DNA from: Panacagrimonas sp052386745
GTDB lineage: Bacteria > Pseudomonadota > Gammaproteobacteria > Nevskiales > Nevskiaceae
Direction of reading: 5' to 3'
DNA: 64,000 bases
Assembly: GCA_052386745.1 (NCBI GenBank)
Contig: JBQTJW010000003.1
Span: 28,473-92,472, forward strand
The translations under genes and the position numbers were made by a program. The notes beneath the pieces are model-generated. The model was not told the DNA's origin, did not search any database, and was given only the letters and a program-made list of their open reading frames with translations. This document shows, in pieces, positions 25,885 through 34,618 of this stretch; position 1 is the first letter of the stretch, and every line of letters begins with the position of its first letter.

Positions 25885-26370
25885 ATGTTCCTCGCGTTCG
25901 ATTTCGGCCAGAAACGGATTGGGGTCGCCGTTGGCGATGTCATCACGGCCAGCGCCCGTCCCTTGCCCACCCTTGCTTCAGCGGCGCAACCCGACTGGCC
26001 AGGCATCCAGCGACTGCTCGCCGAGTGGCGCCCGCAGGCACTCGTCGTCGGCCTGCCCCTGAACGACGACGGCACGGAGCAGCCCGTCACCCGGGAAGCC
26101 CGCCTGTTCGCCGAGCAGCTGCGCCAGCGCAGCCAGCTTCCGGTGCACCTTGCCGACGAACGTTTCTCTTCGCGCGCGGCGGACGATGCCCTGCGTGACG
26201 CGCGATCCAGCGGGCGCATGAGCCGGCGCGTGCGCAAGGGCGACCGCGACGGCGAGGCGGCCCGTGTGATCCTGGAACAGTGGCTGGCCGATCCTGCGGG
26301 CGGGCATTCCGGCCCCGGAAATTCGGAAGTCCCTTCAGTCGATCAGTCCCGTTTCCCACGGGGCGGGTAA
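25885..26370 (+). CDS. ruvX: RuvX/YqgF, putative pre-16S rRNA nuclease
   Basis: A 161-residue RNase H-like enzyme that trims the 5' end of pre-16S rRNA in E. coli. The core motifs FDFGQKRIGVAVGD, VVGLPLNDDG, HLADERFSS and GDRDGEAARVIL contain the expected acidic active-site residues. The last ~20 residues are a disordered-looking tail (GGHSGPGNSEV). It is 75 bases downstream of the yqgE-type gene, the usual order. Confidence 0.94.
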   Translation: MFLAFDFGQKRIGVAVGDVITASARPLPTLASAAQPDWPGIQRLLAEWRPQALVVGLPLNDDGTEQPVTREARLFAEQLRQRSQLPVHLADERFSSRAADDALRDARSSGRMSRRVRKGDRDGEAARVILEQWLADPAGGHSGPGNSEVPSVDQSRFPRGG

Positions 26371-26467
26371 GTCGCCGTTAAGTGGCCTGCCGCAACATGT
26401 ACCCTGCGCATGCGCCCTCACCGGGCTGCGCGCGATACCCGCTTTTCCACCTTTCCCGGAGTTCGTC

Positions 26468-27061
26468 ATGTTGCGTATCCCTGTCGTTGCACTAGGTCTT
26501 TCGCTGGGCCTTTGCCTTGCCGGCTGTTCGCCGCCGCAGGAAGCACCCAAGGCGGAGGAAGTGGCGGCACCCGCGGTGGAGACCCCCGTCGCGACGGAAG
26601 CGCCCAAGGCCGAAATCCCTGCGCCGGAGCCTCCTCCTCCGCCTCCGCCGGCCCCCAAGCCCAAGCCGAAACCGAAGCCGGTCGAACAGGTGTCCGCCCC
26701 GGCTCCGGCGCCAGCGCCTCCGCCCGTCTGCCAGGAGTGCGGCGTGGTGGCCTCGGTCGATCCCATCAGCGAGAAAGGAGCGGGTAGCGGCGCCGGAGCG
26801 GTTCTCGGTGCGATTGCGGGGGGCGTGATCGGACACCAGTTTGGTGGCGGCAAGGGCAAGAAGATCGCAACCGCCGCGGGTGCCATCGGCGGTGGGTTTG
26901 CGGGACACGAGGCCGAAAAGCGGATCCGCACCACCAGCGCCTACCAGGTCGGCGTCAACATGGAGAACGGGACCTTCCGGACCGTGCGTGTCGTCGATGC
27001 CGCGGGCTTCAGCCCTGGCACGCGGGTTCGCGTGGTAGGTGACACTCTGCAGGTCCGCTGA
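26468..27061 (+). CDS. Glycine-zipper (2TM/SlyB-like) lipoprotein
   Basis: A 197-residue predicted outer-membrane lipoprotein. The signal ends in the lipobox LCLAGC (Cys20). Residues ~25-85 are a long Pro/Ala/Lys/Glu linker with PPPPPP and KPKPKPKP runs that could cross the peptidoglycan layer. It is followed by CQECGVV and a glycine-zipper segment GAGAVLGAIAGGVIGHQFGGG, then a second GAIGGGFAGHEAEKRI. The C-terminal VRVVDAAGFSPGTRVRVVGD is typical of SlyB/PcP-like proteins. It ends just before a strong terminator. Confidence 0.85.
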   Translation: MLRIPVVALGLSLGLCLAGCSPPQEAPKAEEVAAPAVETPVATEAPKAEIPAPEPPPPPPPAPKPKPKPKPVEQVSAPAPAPAPPPVCQECGVVASVDPISEKGAGSGAGAVLGAIAGGVIGHQFGGGKGKKIATAAGAIGGGFAGHEAEKRIRTTSAYQVGVNMENGTFRTVRVVDAAGFSPGTRVRVVGDTLQVR

Positions 27062-27123
27062 GCGGACCGGGCACCTGCGAGCGGGCAAAGCAGCCCGTCA
27101 GCCCGTCAGCCCGTTTTGCCGAA

Positions 27124-27151
27124 GCCGCCGTACAGCCGTACGGCGGTTTTT
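27124..27151 (+). terminator. Rho-independent terminator after the glycine-zipper lipoprotein gene
   Basis: A perfect 9-bp stem, CCGCCGTAC with GTACGGCGG around the loop AGCC, is followed at once by six T residues (27146-27151). It lies 63 bases after the stop of the lipoprotein gene and is the cleanest intrinsic terminator in the window. Confidence 0.93.
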
Positions 27152-27288
27152 TGTGTTCGCGGATCCGTTGCGAACCGCAGACCGGCGAATCCCGGCCGTC
27201 TGACCGGCGCCGGGGCGGGAGCACCCCCTAGAATCGTGCGCGTCGCGCCGCGAACACGCGGCGCCCTTCTGCGGGGGCGAAAAATCAC

Positions 27289-28005
27289 GTGGCTTCGACC
27301 AAGGCAAGCTGGACGACAAGAGCACGACGCTGGCTGCGGGAGCGGGTTCTCGACCGCTTCCTGCTGCGCTGGATGAAAAGCCAGGTCATGCACCTGGACC
27401 ATGACGTCGCGCTGCGCCTGGCCGCGCTGCTCGACGGCGCGAATTACGCCGCGACGCACATGCAGGGCGCATTGGCCACGCCGGACAAGCACGAGGTCCT
27501 GCGCATCGGGCTGGCGCAGGTGCCCCAGGACGGACTCTGCCTTGCCTGCGGCGTCTTTTCCGGGAGCGGGCTCGAGGATCTCGCGAATGGCCTGCGGCGC
27601 ATCGTCCATGGTTTCGATACGACTTCACACGCCGTGTCGCCAACGACGCACGCAAGGTTTACCCCGGGCCGGTTCGAGCAGTCCCTTCCGCCCTTTCTGG
27701 CACAGAACCCCGGTTCGATTGCGTTTCTGCATGTCGATACCGATCTCTACGCACAGACAGTCACCGCTGCCGATGGAGTCTTGACCGACGTCTACGCGGC
27801 AACGCGGTCCGCGCTCGAACTCGTTGGCGTCCGGCTTGTCCCCGGCTCGGTGATCGTGCTGGACGAATACTTCAATTCACCCGGCTGGCGCGGGCAGGAA
27901 TTCCGCGCGTTCCAGGAATGCGTGCAGTCGCGCGGATTGCGCTACCGCTATCTCGCGTACGACACGACGGGCTTCGGAACGGTGGCACTCCAGATCGTGG
28001 CCTGA
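27289..28005 (+). CDS. Class I SAM-dependent methyltransferase (TylF/Methyltransf_24-like)
   Basis: A 238-residue protein. ACGVFSGSGLEDLA resembles the SAM-binding motif I of sugar O-methyltransferases (TylF/MycF type), VHGFDTT follows, and IAFLHVDTDLYA plus SVIVLDEYFNSPGWRGQEFRAF carry the acidic metal/catalytic region. The stretch between VHGFDTT and FTPGRFEQSLPPFLA is shorter than in most relatives. GTG 27289 is the likely start, with a G-rich Shine-Dalgarno-like region just upstream. It sits between a terminator and an AraC-type gene. The substrate is unknown; a sugar or small molecule is a guess. Confidence 0.7.
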   Translation: MASTKASWTTRARRWLRERVLDRFLLRWMKSQVMHLDHDVALRLAALLDGANYAATHMQGALATPDKHEVLRIGLAQVPQDGLCLACGVFSGSGLEDLANGLRRIVHGFDTTSHAVSPTTHARFTPGRFEQSLPPFLAQNPGSIAFLHVDTDLYAQTVTAADGVLTDVYAATRSALELVGVRLVPGSVIVLDEYFNSPGWRGQEFRAFQECVQSRGLRYRYLAYDTTGFGTVALQIVA

Positions 28006-28026
28006 AACCGGCGTCATACTCGCGCC

Positions 28027-29061
28027 ATGCGCGGTTCCGCGGCCGATGAACGGATTCCCCTGGTTGGCCTGCCCAGCTGGGTCAAGGCTTCTGCGGCCTG
28101 CGGCTTCAGCCTGGCGCCGGTGCTGGACGAACTCGGCATCCAGGCGGACCTGGTGCACGTGGAAAAGGCCACGGTCGCCCGCACGGACATGGAACGCATG
28201 ATGGCGGCGTGCGTGGCGCGCTCGAAGCGCCGGCATTTCCCGCTGGTGCTCGGGCAGACGTTTGCCTTCGAATATTTGCCGGAGCTCGAGACGTTCCTGA
28301 CCACCAGCCCCAGCCTGCGCGAATGCACGCGCATCTTCGACTGGCTGCGCGTGCTTCTGAACCCGATGCTGCGCATCGAGCTGCACGAGGCCGGCACGCT
28401 GGCCAGCATGCGCCTGGACTGGAGGGGCGATCGCCCGCCGCAGATTTTCCAGTGGTTCGTGGAGGCAACCTTCGTTGCCGTGCTCAAGTTCGGCCGCGCG
28501 CTGCTGATGGGGCGTGGGGACTTCCGCGGCGCCAGCTTCCAGCTGCCGCGTCCGGTCTACGCCGCGGAGCTCGGCGACGAGCTGCGCCTGCCGGTCGTCT
28601 ACGGCCACGCCCACAACGCGCTGGACCTGGACCGGCACCTGCTCGACCTGCGGCTGGAAGGCGCCTTCGAATCGCTGCACCGGCAAGCCGAGTTCCGCGT
28701 GGCGCAGCGGCTGTCGCAGCGGCCGGCGCCGGCGGGTATCGCCACGCAGATCGAGCACGCGATGGAGCGCAATCCGGCGCTGATCGGTCAGGGTATCGAT
28801 GGCGTCGCGAACGAACTTGGGCTGCACCCGCGGACCCTGCAGCGGCGGCTGGCGCAGGAAGACCTGCGGTTCGCGGACATCCAGAACCGCCTGCGCTTCG
28901 CGCTGGCGCAGACCTGGCTGGCGGATCGGGAGCTGGACATCGAAACCATTTCCGAGCGCCTGGGGTTTTCCGATCGGCGCAGCTTCACGCGGGCGTTCAC
29001 GCGGTGGGCCGACCTCAGCCCGAGCGCGTTTCGCGACCAGCAAGCCCGGGGAAAGACGTGA
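28027..29061 (+). CDS. AraC-family transcriptional regulator (OruR/arabinose-binding-domain type)
   Basis: A 344-residue regulator. The N-terminal ~230 residues match the effector-binding region of the OruR/ArgR-like AraC proteins (LPSWVKASAACGFSLAPVLDELGI; FPLVLGQTFAFEYLPELETFL). The C-terminal pair of helix-turn-helices is clear: GVANELGLHPRTLQRRLAQE and TISERLGFSDRRSFTRAFTRW. It lies upstream of a PF10118-type hydrolase gene on the same strand and is a likely regulator of it, possibly sensing a lipid-like compound; that is inference. Confidence 0.9.
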   Translation: MRGSAADERIPLVGLPSWVKASAACGFSLAPVLDELGIQADLVHVEKATVARTDMERMMAACVARSKRRHFPLVLGQTFAFEYLPELETFLTTSPSLRECTRIFDWLRVLLNPMLRIELHEAGTLASMRLDWRGDRPPQIFQWFVEATFVAVLKFGRALLMGRGDFRGASFQLPRPVYAAELGDELRLPVVYGHAHNALDLDRHLLDLRLEGAFESLHRQAEFRVAQRLSQRPAPAGIATQIEHAMERNPALIGQGIDGVANELGLHPRTLQRRLAQEDLRFADIQNRLRFALAQTWLADRELDIETISERLGFSDRRSFTRAFTRWADLSPSAFRDQQARGKT

Positions 29062-29168
29062 AGGGTTCCCGGAATTTGTCGTCGAAAGTTCCCTCCCGTC
29101 GTTGCGGGTCATAGTCCCGGCGAGGCGCGCTGCGCACAATCGCCCCATCGACGGTGGAGGAACGTGCC

Positions 29169-30035
29169 ATGGATGGTTCATTCGGATTTCAGCAGGACAT
29201 CATTCCGCGCAAGGGGCCGGACTTTGGCCTCGACGGCGACATCCCCAAGTACTGGTTCGGCGGTGACGCGTTCCGCACGCGCTTCTTCGATGCCATGTCG
29301 CTGCTCTTTCCCGAGGGCGAAAAATTCTTCATCCAGTGCGTGCGCGACTACCGCGACCAGATCCCCGACCCCACGCTGCTGGCGCAGGTGAAGGACTTCA
29401 CCTACCAGGAAGGCCAGCACGGCATGGTGCACAACGCCTACAACCGGCGCATTGCCGCGCAGGGCGTGGGCGTGGATGCCATCGTGGACCAGGAGAAGCG
29501 CATGCTCGGATTCTTCCGGCGGCGCCTGCCGGCCTCGTGGACCATTGCCCATACCGCGGCGGTCGAGCACATGACGGCGATCATGGCGCACAGCTTCATG
29601 CAGCACTCGGACGTGTTCGCCGATGCCGACGAGCGCATGCGCGCGCTGTACGTCTGGCACGGCGTGGAGGAAATCGAGCACAAGGGCGTGGCCTTCGACG
29701 TGATGAAGAAGGTGGCCCGGTCCAGCTACGTCGCCCGCATCACCACCATGCTCTACGTCACGCTGTTCTTCCCCATGCACACGTTCCTGATCATGGCGCA
29801 CATGTTCAAGGTGGACGGCCTGCGCAACCGGCTCGGCGTGTGGGCGCGCGGCCTGTGGTGGCTGTATGGGCCGCGCGGCATCATGACGCGCCTGCTGCCG
29901 CACTACCTCGCGTACTTCAAGCCCGGCTTCCACCCCTGGGACGAAGGGCAGATGGAAACCTACCGCCGCTGGCGCGATGTCTACGACGTGAAGGGCGATG
30001 CCATCGCCGCCGCCAACGCGCTGGCGATGGCCTGA
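29169..30035 (+). CDS. Predicted metal-dependent hydrolase, PF10118 type
   Basis: A 288-residue predominantly helical protein with the Glu/His pattern of the PF10118 family: FTYQEGQHGMVHNAYN, AHTAAVEHMTAI and WHGVEEIEHKGVAFDVM, a layout like di-iron four-helix proteins. A hydrophobic segment at about residues 195-220 (TTMLYVTLFFPMHTFLIMAHM) suggests membrane association. ATG 29169 is chosen because GGAGG at 29156-29160 is well spaced before it. Members are common in lipid- and hydrocarbon-degrading proteobacteria, but the reaction is not established. Confidence 0.85.
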   Translation: MDGSFGFQQDIIPRKGPDFGLDGDIPKYWFGGDAFRTRFFDAMSLLFPEGEKFFIQCVRDYRDQIPDPTLLAQVKDFTYQEGQHGMVHNAYNRRIAAQGVGVDAIVDQEKRMLGFFRRRLPASWTIAHTAAVEHMTAIMAHSFMQHSDVFADADERMRALYVWHGVEEIEHKGVAFDVMKKVARSSYVARITTMLYVTLFFPMHTFLIMAHMFKVDGLRNRLGVWARGLWWLYGPRGIMTRLLPHYLAYFKPGFHPWDEGQMETYRRWRDVYDVKGDAIAAANALAMA

Positions 30036-30137
30036 GCGAGCGCCCGCGGACCCCGCGAGGGTCCGCATTTGCGTCGTTCTCCCGATCCGTTATGGTCAGG
30101 CGCGGTCAATGCCGAACCATAAGACGAGGAGAACGAC

Positions 30138-30938
30138 GTGGCTCAACAGAACAATGCATTCCGGCTGGATGGAAAGGTGGCCCTGGTCACCGGCGGCGCG
30201 CGCGGCATCGGCGCCGCCGTGGTCGAGGCCCTGGCGCAGGCCGGCGCCACGGTCCTGATTACCGATGTGCTGGAGGACGCCGGGCTCAAGACGGTCGAGC
30301 GCGTGCGCGCTGCCGGCGGCAAGGCCGAGTTCCGCAAGCACGACGTCACCGTCGAGGCGCAGTGGGAGTCGGTCGTGGCCCATGCCGTGGAGCGTTTCGG
30401 CGGGCTGCACGTGCTGGTCAACAACGCGGGCATCGAGACCGCGGCGCTGATGACGCAATGCACGGTCGAGGATTTTCGCCGCGTGATGGACGTCAACGTC
30501 ACCGGCGTGTTCCTGGGCCACAAGCACGCGGCGCGGGTGATGAAGCCGGGCGCGAGCATCGTGAACCTGTCGTCCGTCGCCGGCATGATTGGCACCGCCG
30601 CGCACATCGCCTACCACGCCTCCAAGGGCGCGGTGCGCACCATGACCAAGGCGGCGGCCGTGGAGTGCGCGCAGCTGGGCACCGGCATCCGCGTCAACTC
30701 GATTCACCCGGCCATCGTGAAAACCGACATGGGCGCGCACTTCATCCAGGGCTTCGTCGATCTGAAGCTGTCGCCGGATTACGCCTCGGCCGAGACCGCG
30801 ATCAAGGCCGCGCACCCGATCGGGCACTTCGGCGAACCGTCCGACGTGGCCCATGCCGTGGTGTACCTGGCCTCGGACGCGGCGAAGTGGGTGACCGGAG
30901 CCGAGCTGGTGGTGGACGGCGGCTTCACCGCGATGTAG
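30138..30938 (+). CDS. Short-chain dehydrogenase/reductase (SDR), 3-oxoacyl/hydroxysteroid type
   Basis: A 266-residue NAD(P)-dependent oxidoreductase. The Rossmann motif ALVTGGARGIGAAVV, NNAG in VLVNNAGIET, the catalytic Ser in NLSSVAGMIG, the YHASKGA Tyr-Lys pair, and the C-terminal YLASDAAKWVTGAELVVDGG are all present. An aspartate after beta-2 (ITDVLED) favours NAD. It starts at GTG 30138 with a GAGGAG Shine-Dalgarno. It follows the PF10118 gene by 102 bases; the substrate could be a hydroxyacyl or steroid-like alcohol. Confidence 0.92.
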   Translation: MAQQNNAFRLDGKVALVTGGARGIGAAVVEALAQAGATVLITDVLEDAGLKTVERVRAAGGKAEFRKHDVTVEAQWESVVAHAVERFGGLHVLVNNAGIETAALMTQCTVEDFRRVMDVNVTGVFLGHKHAARVMKPGASIVNLSSVAGMIGTAAHIAYHASKGAVRTMTKAAAVECAQLGTGIRVNSIHPAIVKTDMGAHFIQGFVDLKLSPDYASAETAIKAAHPIGHFGEPSDVAHAVVYLASDAAKWVTGAELVVDGGFTAM

Positions 30939-30945
30939 CCGGCCG

Positions 30946-30987
30946 GACGCCCGCGAGCCGAGCCCGCGGCTTTCCGCCCCGGGCGTC
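30946..30987. terminator. Possible bidirectional terminator between SDR and MarR genes
   Basis: GACGCCCG (30946-30953) and CGGGCGTC (30980-30987) are perfect reverse complements enclosing a smaller GC-rich hairpin. The structure lies between two convergent stops and touches the marR-type stop codon. No long T-run follows on either side. Confidence 0.35.
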
Positions 30988-31543
30988 AGTTCGTCCCGGT
31001 TCCCAGGCGAGCGATGGCGCGCTTGATCTTCGCCAGGCTGCCGGCCAGCGCTTCCCGCTCGGCCGGCGTGAGATCGGCCAGGATCTGCGTGTTGAATTCG
31101 CTTTCCATGACCGTCATGCGCTTGATGAGGGCATGGGAGGGCCGGGTCAGGAAGACGCGCTTGGCGCGCTTGTCGGACGGATCGGCGCGCCGCTCGATCC
31201 ATCCGCCGCTTTCCAGGCTGCCGATGACGTCACCCAGGCTGGCCTTGCCGACTTCGAGCACATCGGCCAGCTGCGTCTGCATCATGCCGTCGTGGCGCGA
31301 CAGGTGCGCCATCACCCACCACTGCGCGCGGGTGACGCCCAGGGGCTTCATGAACTGGTCGAAAGCGCTGCGACGCATGCGCGACACATCGTGAATCAGG
31401 AACCCCAGACGGATTCCATTGCTCAGGCTCTCGTCGGATGGGTCGCGGGGCGCAGGCAGTGCGGACGGCACGCTGGCCGGCTCGGTGGCCAGTGCCGGAT
31501 CGGGTTTTGTGCGTCGCGGTGGACGCCGGCCTGGAATTTCCAT
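30986..31543 (-). CDS. MarR-family transcriptional regulator
   Basis: A 185-residue regulator with a disordered Pro-rich N-terminus (residues 1-40) and a winged helix-turn-helix: VTRAQWWVMAHLSRHDGMMQTQLADVLEVGKASLGDVIGSLE, then the wing ERRADPSDKRAKRVFLT. It is convergent with the SDR gene and downstream of the hybrid kinase gene on the same strand. Its target is unknown; the nearby lipid-type genes are candidates. Confidence 0.92.
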   Translation of the reverse strand: MEIPGRRPPRRTKPDPALATEPASVPSALPAPRDPSDESLSNGIRLGFLIHDVSRMRRSAFDQFMKPLGVTRAQWWVMAHLSRHDGMMQTQLADVLEVGKASLGDVIGSLESGGWIERRADPSDKRAKRVFLTRPSHALIKRMTVMESEFNTQILADLTPAEREALAGSLAKIKRAIARLGTGTN

Positions 31544-31657
31544 GGTCAGACGGATGCCTCAGATGCACACGGCTCGCACGGCCGTCGGTGGGTAGGTGAA
31601 TGATGGTCCAGTGCGAGGCCCGATGCACCTCGATCGCCCGGGACGACGAGGTTCACC

Positions 31658-33505
31658 TCATGACGAGCGGCGCGGCGCCGCAGGACCTGCCGCAGAAGCG
31701 GTCAGAAACGCGCGCAATCGCATCATCTTCACTGGCTTGCGCAGTACGGTATAGCCCAGCGCGCGGGCCTCGACGAGCACCGGGCCATCGGCTTCGCCGG
31801 TAAGAATCGCCACCGGCAGTCGGTAGCCGAGGATTTCTTGCAGCCGCTCACCGAGCTGCACGCCATTGAGTGAACCACCCAGCCGCAGGTCCAGCAGCAG
31901 GCAATCCCACGGCTGGCGCACGCTCGCGGCGGCGTCCAGTGCCTGATCGCTGGATGCCACGATCTGCGCGTGCACCTCCCATTCGGCGAACAGGCGTTGC
32001 ATGGCATCGCGAATCATGGGGTCGTCGTCCACCAGCAGCGTCGTCGCGCGCGACACGGGCGGACTCGGCGTTTCCGGAAGTGCGGCTCCTTCATCCATCG
32101 GAACCGTTGCGGATGCCAGCGGCATCGTCACCGAGAAGCAGCTGCCGCGGTCCTGGACTGAGCGCACTGCAATCGTGTAGCCAAACGCCTTGCACAAACG
32201 ATGGACAATCACCAGTCCTAGCCCGAAGCCCTGCGCGGAATCACGGCCAGGGTTGGCCACCTGGTAGAACTCGTCGAAGATGCGTTCGCGATGTTCCTCG
32301 GCAATGCCGATGCCGGAGTCCAGTACCTGCAATTCGACCCGGCTGCCGCGCCGGCGCGCGCCCACCAGCACCTTGCCTCGCGCCGTAAAACGAATGGCGT
32401 TGGACATCAGATTGCCCAGGATGCGCTCCACGGCGATGGCGTCGCCGCGCACCCAGAGCGAGGTCGACACGCGGCGCAAGACCAGGCCCTTTTTTTCAGC
32501 CTGCGGCTCGAGCTGCGTCACCGCGCTGTCGATGGCCGCGTCCAGTGACACCGCACCGCCGTCGGAGGCTTGGCGGTCTGCGGCTTCCGCGCGCGACACC
32601 GTCAGCAGCGCGTTGAACAGGTCGTCCAGCGTGTTGACGCAGGTACCGATGCGGGTCAGCAGTTCGCTGCGCTCCTCGCTCGAGCGCGCATTGCGCAGCA
32701 GCGAGGCGTACAGGTTCAGCGCGTGAACCGGCTGGCGCAGGTCGTGGCTGGCGCTGGCGAAGAACCGGGTCTTTTCCTCGTTGGCGGCCTCGGCGAGCTG
32801 GCGAGCCCGCTCGGCTTCCTCGGAGCGCTTGCGCAGCTGTTCGAGCAGATCGTCCTTCTCGTGCCGCAGGAGCACCGAGGTGCGCAGGGTTCGCACCTGG
32901 TCGCGGCCGATCACCATCAGGGTGATGAAGGAATGCACTGCCAGCGCGATCGCGACGATGGCCACGTTTGGCGTGTCAACCAGCGCGATCAGGTACACCA
33001 CAAACGGCGGTGAGCTGAGCAGGATGAACGCGACCAGGGCCGGCGGGTGGTAGGCGTTGTTGCCGACGCCACCGGCATTGAGGCCGGTCAACAGCATGAA
33101 CACGAACACCAGCATCGGCTCGCCGCCGTAGACGTGCAGCAGCACGCTGCCCAGACCCAGGCTCAATCCGCTGGCACCGGCAGTAACTGCGGCCAGCGGC
33201 CCCCAGATTCGCGGGTTGAGGTGTGCAGGCGGTCGGCGTCGATAGCGCAGACCGGTGAGCAGCCGGAAGGTTTGCACACTCAGCGTCACCGCCAGAAACA
33301 CGCCGATGACGGGGTGCGGTACGAACCGCCAGGCCGCCACCGCCATCAACAGGCACATCGAGGTGACGCCCGCGGCTGTGACCGGGCTCTGCATGAAATG
33401 GCTGTGCAGCAGTTCCCGCTTGACGGCGTGCTCCAGGCCCGAGCCGTCCTGGACCGGCTGGCGCGGAATCGATGCCAGCTCAGCCCCCCGTGCGTGCGGC
33501 GCCAT
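31658..33505 (-). CDS. Hybrid histidine kinase with C-terminal receiver
   Basis: A 615-residue membrane sensor. About six hydrophobic segments lie between residues 45 and 200. A coiled linker (residues ~215-245) leads to the H-box FFASASHDLRQPVHALN with His254; the ATPase domain has NLMSNAIRF, DSGIGI and GFGLGLVIV, and the receiver (residues ~487-605) has Asp539 (LLLDLRL) and Lys590. HDLRQPVHAL is typical of the RpfC/BvgS-like class that works with LuxR-type partners. Its start overlaps the end of the response-regulator gene by 26 bases, so the two are co-expressed. Confidence 0.92.
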   Translation of the reverse strand: MAPHARGAELASIPRQPVQDGSGLEHAVKRELLHSHFMQSPVTAAGVTSMCLLMAVAAWRFVPHPVIGVFLAVTLSVQTFRLLTGLRYRRRPPAHLNPRIWGPLAAVTAGASGLSLGLGSVLLHVYGGEPMLVFVFMLLTGLNAGGVGNNAYHPPALVAFILLSSPPFVVYLIALVDTPNVAIVAIALAVHSFITLMVIGRDQVRTLRTSVLLRHEKDDLLEQLRKRSEEAERARQLAEAANEEKTRFFASASHDLRQPVHALNLYASLLRNARSSEERSELLTRIGTCVNTLDDLFNALLTVSRAEAADRQASDGGAVSLDAAIDSAVTQLEPQAEKKGLVLRRVSTSLWVRGDAIAVERILGNLMSNAIRFTARGKVLVGARRRGSRVELQVLDSGIGIAEEHRERIFDEFYQVANPGRDSAQGFGLGLVIVHRLCKAFGYTIAVRSVQDRGSCFSVTMPLASATVPMDEGAALPETPSPPVSRATTLLVDDDPMIRDAMQRLFAEWEVHAQIVASSDQALDAAASVRQPWDCLLLDLRLGGSLNGVQLGERLQEILGYRLPVAILTGEADGPVLVEARALGYTVLRKPVKMMRLRAFLTASAAGPAAPRRSS

Positions 33506-34139
33506 GCAGCATGCCCCTGCCGTGCGCCAGGTTCACCGCCTGTGCGCGGTTGGTGGCACCCAGTCGCTCGAAAATGATGCTCCAGTGGTCCTTGACCGTG
33601 CGCTCGGTCACGTTGAGCTTGCGCGCGATCTGCTTGTTGGTCAGGCCCAGGGCCGCCAGCCGCAGAATCTCCAGGCGACGATCGCTAATGCCGTCCTGCT
33701 CCGAGGTCGGCGCTCGCGCATCAAACACCAATTCACCCGCCAGCACCTGTTGCAAGGCGTCGGCCATCGCACTCATGTCGCGTTCCTTGGACAGGCAGCA
33801 CACGACGCCCACCTCGCGCGCGCGCCGCGCCAGCTCGGGCGTGGCATCTGCACACAGCAGGCCCATGGCCACAGAGGGATGACGCGCAGTCAGGCACTTC
33901 AGCAGCGTGAGCCCGTCTTCGCCGGGCAGGCGGTAGTCCGACAGCACCAGGTCGGTGTCCTCGCGCGCCAGCGCATCCAGGGCCGCGACGCCTGACTTGA
34001 CCACCCGGACCTTCAATTGCGGCAGGCTGCGGGAGAGTGCAAACGCTAGTCCGTCGCCATAGATCGGGTGATCGTCGATAAACAGCATCGTGTGGCTGAA
34101 CTCTGCTCCCGGTGGATTCATCGCTGGTCTCGAGTTCAT
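33480..34139 (-). CDS. LuxR/NarL-type response regulator
   Basis: A 219-residue regulator: receiver at residues ~15-135 with phospho-acceptor Asp68 (LVLSDYRLPG) and a C-terminal LuxR helix-turn-helix (RRLEILRLAALGLTNKQIARKLNVTERTVKDHWSIIFERLGA). The kinase gene begins inside its 3' end, so the pair form one phosphorelay. A start 18 bases further in (second Met) is equally possible. A perfect CRP-like palindrome is centred about 45 bases upstream of its start codon. Confidence 0.93.
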   Translation of the reverse strand: MNSRPAMNPPGAEFSHTMLFIDDHPIYGDGLAFALSRSLPQLKVRVVKSGVAALDALAREDTDLVLSDYRLPGEDGLTLLKCLTARHPSVAMGLLCADATPELARRAREVGVVCCLSKERDMSAMADALQQVLAGELVFDARAPTSEQDGISDRRLEILRLAALGLTNKQIARKLNVTERTVKDHWSIIFERLGATNRAQAVNLAHGRGMLHGAARTGG

Positions 34140-34175
34140 GGAAGCGGCAATTGTCGAGCCCGAACCTTTACTGCG

Positions 34176-34193
34176 TTGTGAACCACGTCACAA
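34176..34193. promoter_or_regulatory. CRP/Clp/Vfr-like operator palindrome
   Basis: TTGTGAACCACGTCACAA is a perfect 6+6 palindrome with a 6-base spacer, matching the CRP consensus TGTGA-N6-TCACA; the flanking G and C extend the symmetry by one pair. It lies between the divergent response-regulator gene (start 34139) and the small secreted gene (start 34340), in an otherwise AT-richer intergenic stretch. Confidence 0.7.
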
Positions 34194-34339
34194 CTGGCCT
34201 TCGGTACGGGTCGCTGGAGGCCCCTGAACCGTACTTCTGGACGGTTGTTGGACATGGGGACGGCGGCAACACTTCCTGCACGGCATGCGAACCCCACCGC
34301 ATCCGTCGTCCATCACATCCAGACCAGCAGGAGCACCCC

Positions 34340-34618
34340 ATGACCCATCTGAACTCCAACGCGCAGCGGTTCCCGCGGTCCGCCATCTTCTGCGTCGCGG
34401 TATCCGCCCTGTTGCCGATGGCGGCCAGCGCGGGCGGTAACGGCGGCAGGGTCACGACGACTCCGCCCGTCGTAACGCAGGACCTCGACCGGCTCCAGCG
34501 GAAGCTGTCGATCCTGGAAAATCGTGTCGCCGAACTCGAGAGCCAAGCTGTGAAACGAGTCGCAGCATCCAGCAATACATCCATGATCGAAAAAGAGGAA
34601 GGATCTCGCCACGAGTAG
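34340..34618 (+). CDS. Small secreted coiled-coil protein
   Basis: A 92-residue protein with a signal peptide (RFPRSAIFCVAVSALLPMAASAGG), a Gly/Thr/Pro linker, and a heptad-like helix LQRKLSILENRVAELES that should form a coiled coil. ATG 34340 follows a good Shine-Dalgarno (AGGAG at 34329-34333). It is too short for a known family that I can name; it could be a periplasmic oligomerising or adaptor protein. The nearby CRP-like site may control it. No lipobox is present. Confidence 0.65.
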   Translation: MTHLNSNAQRFPRSAIFCVAVSALLPMAASAGGNGGRVTTTPPVVTQDLDRLQRKLSILENRVAELESQAVKRVAASSNTSMIEKEEGSRHE

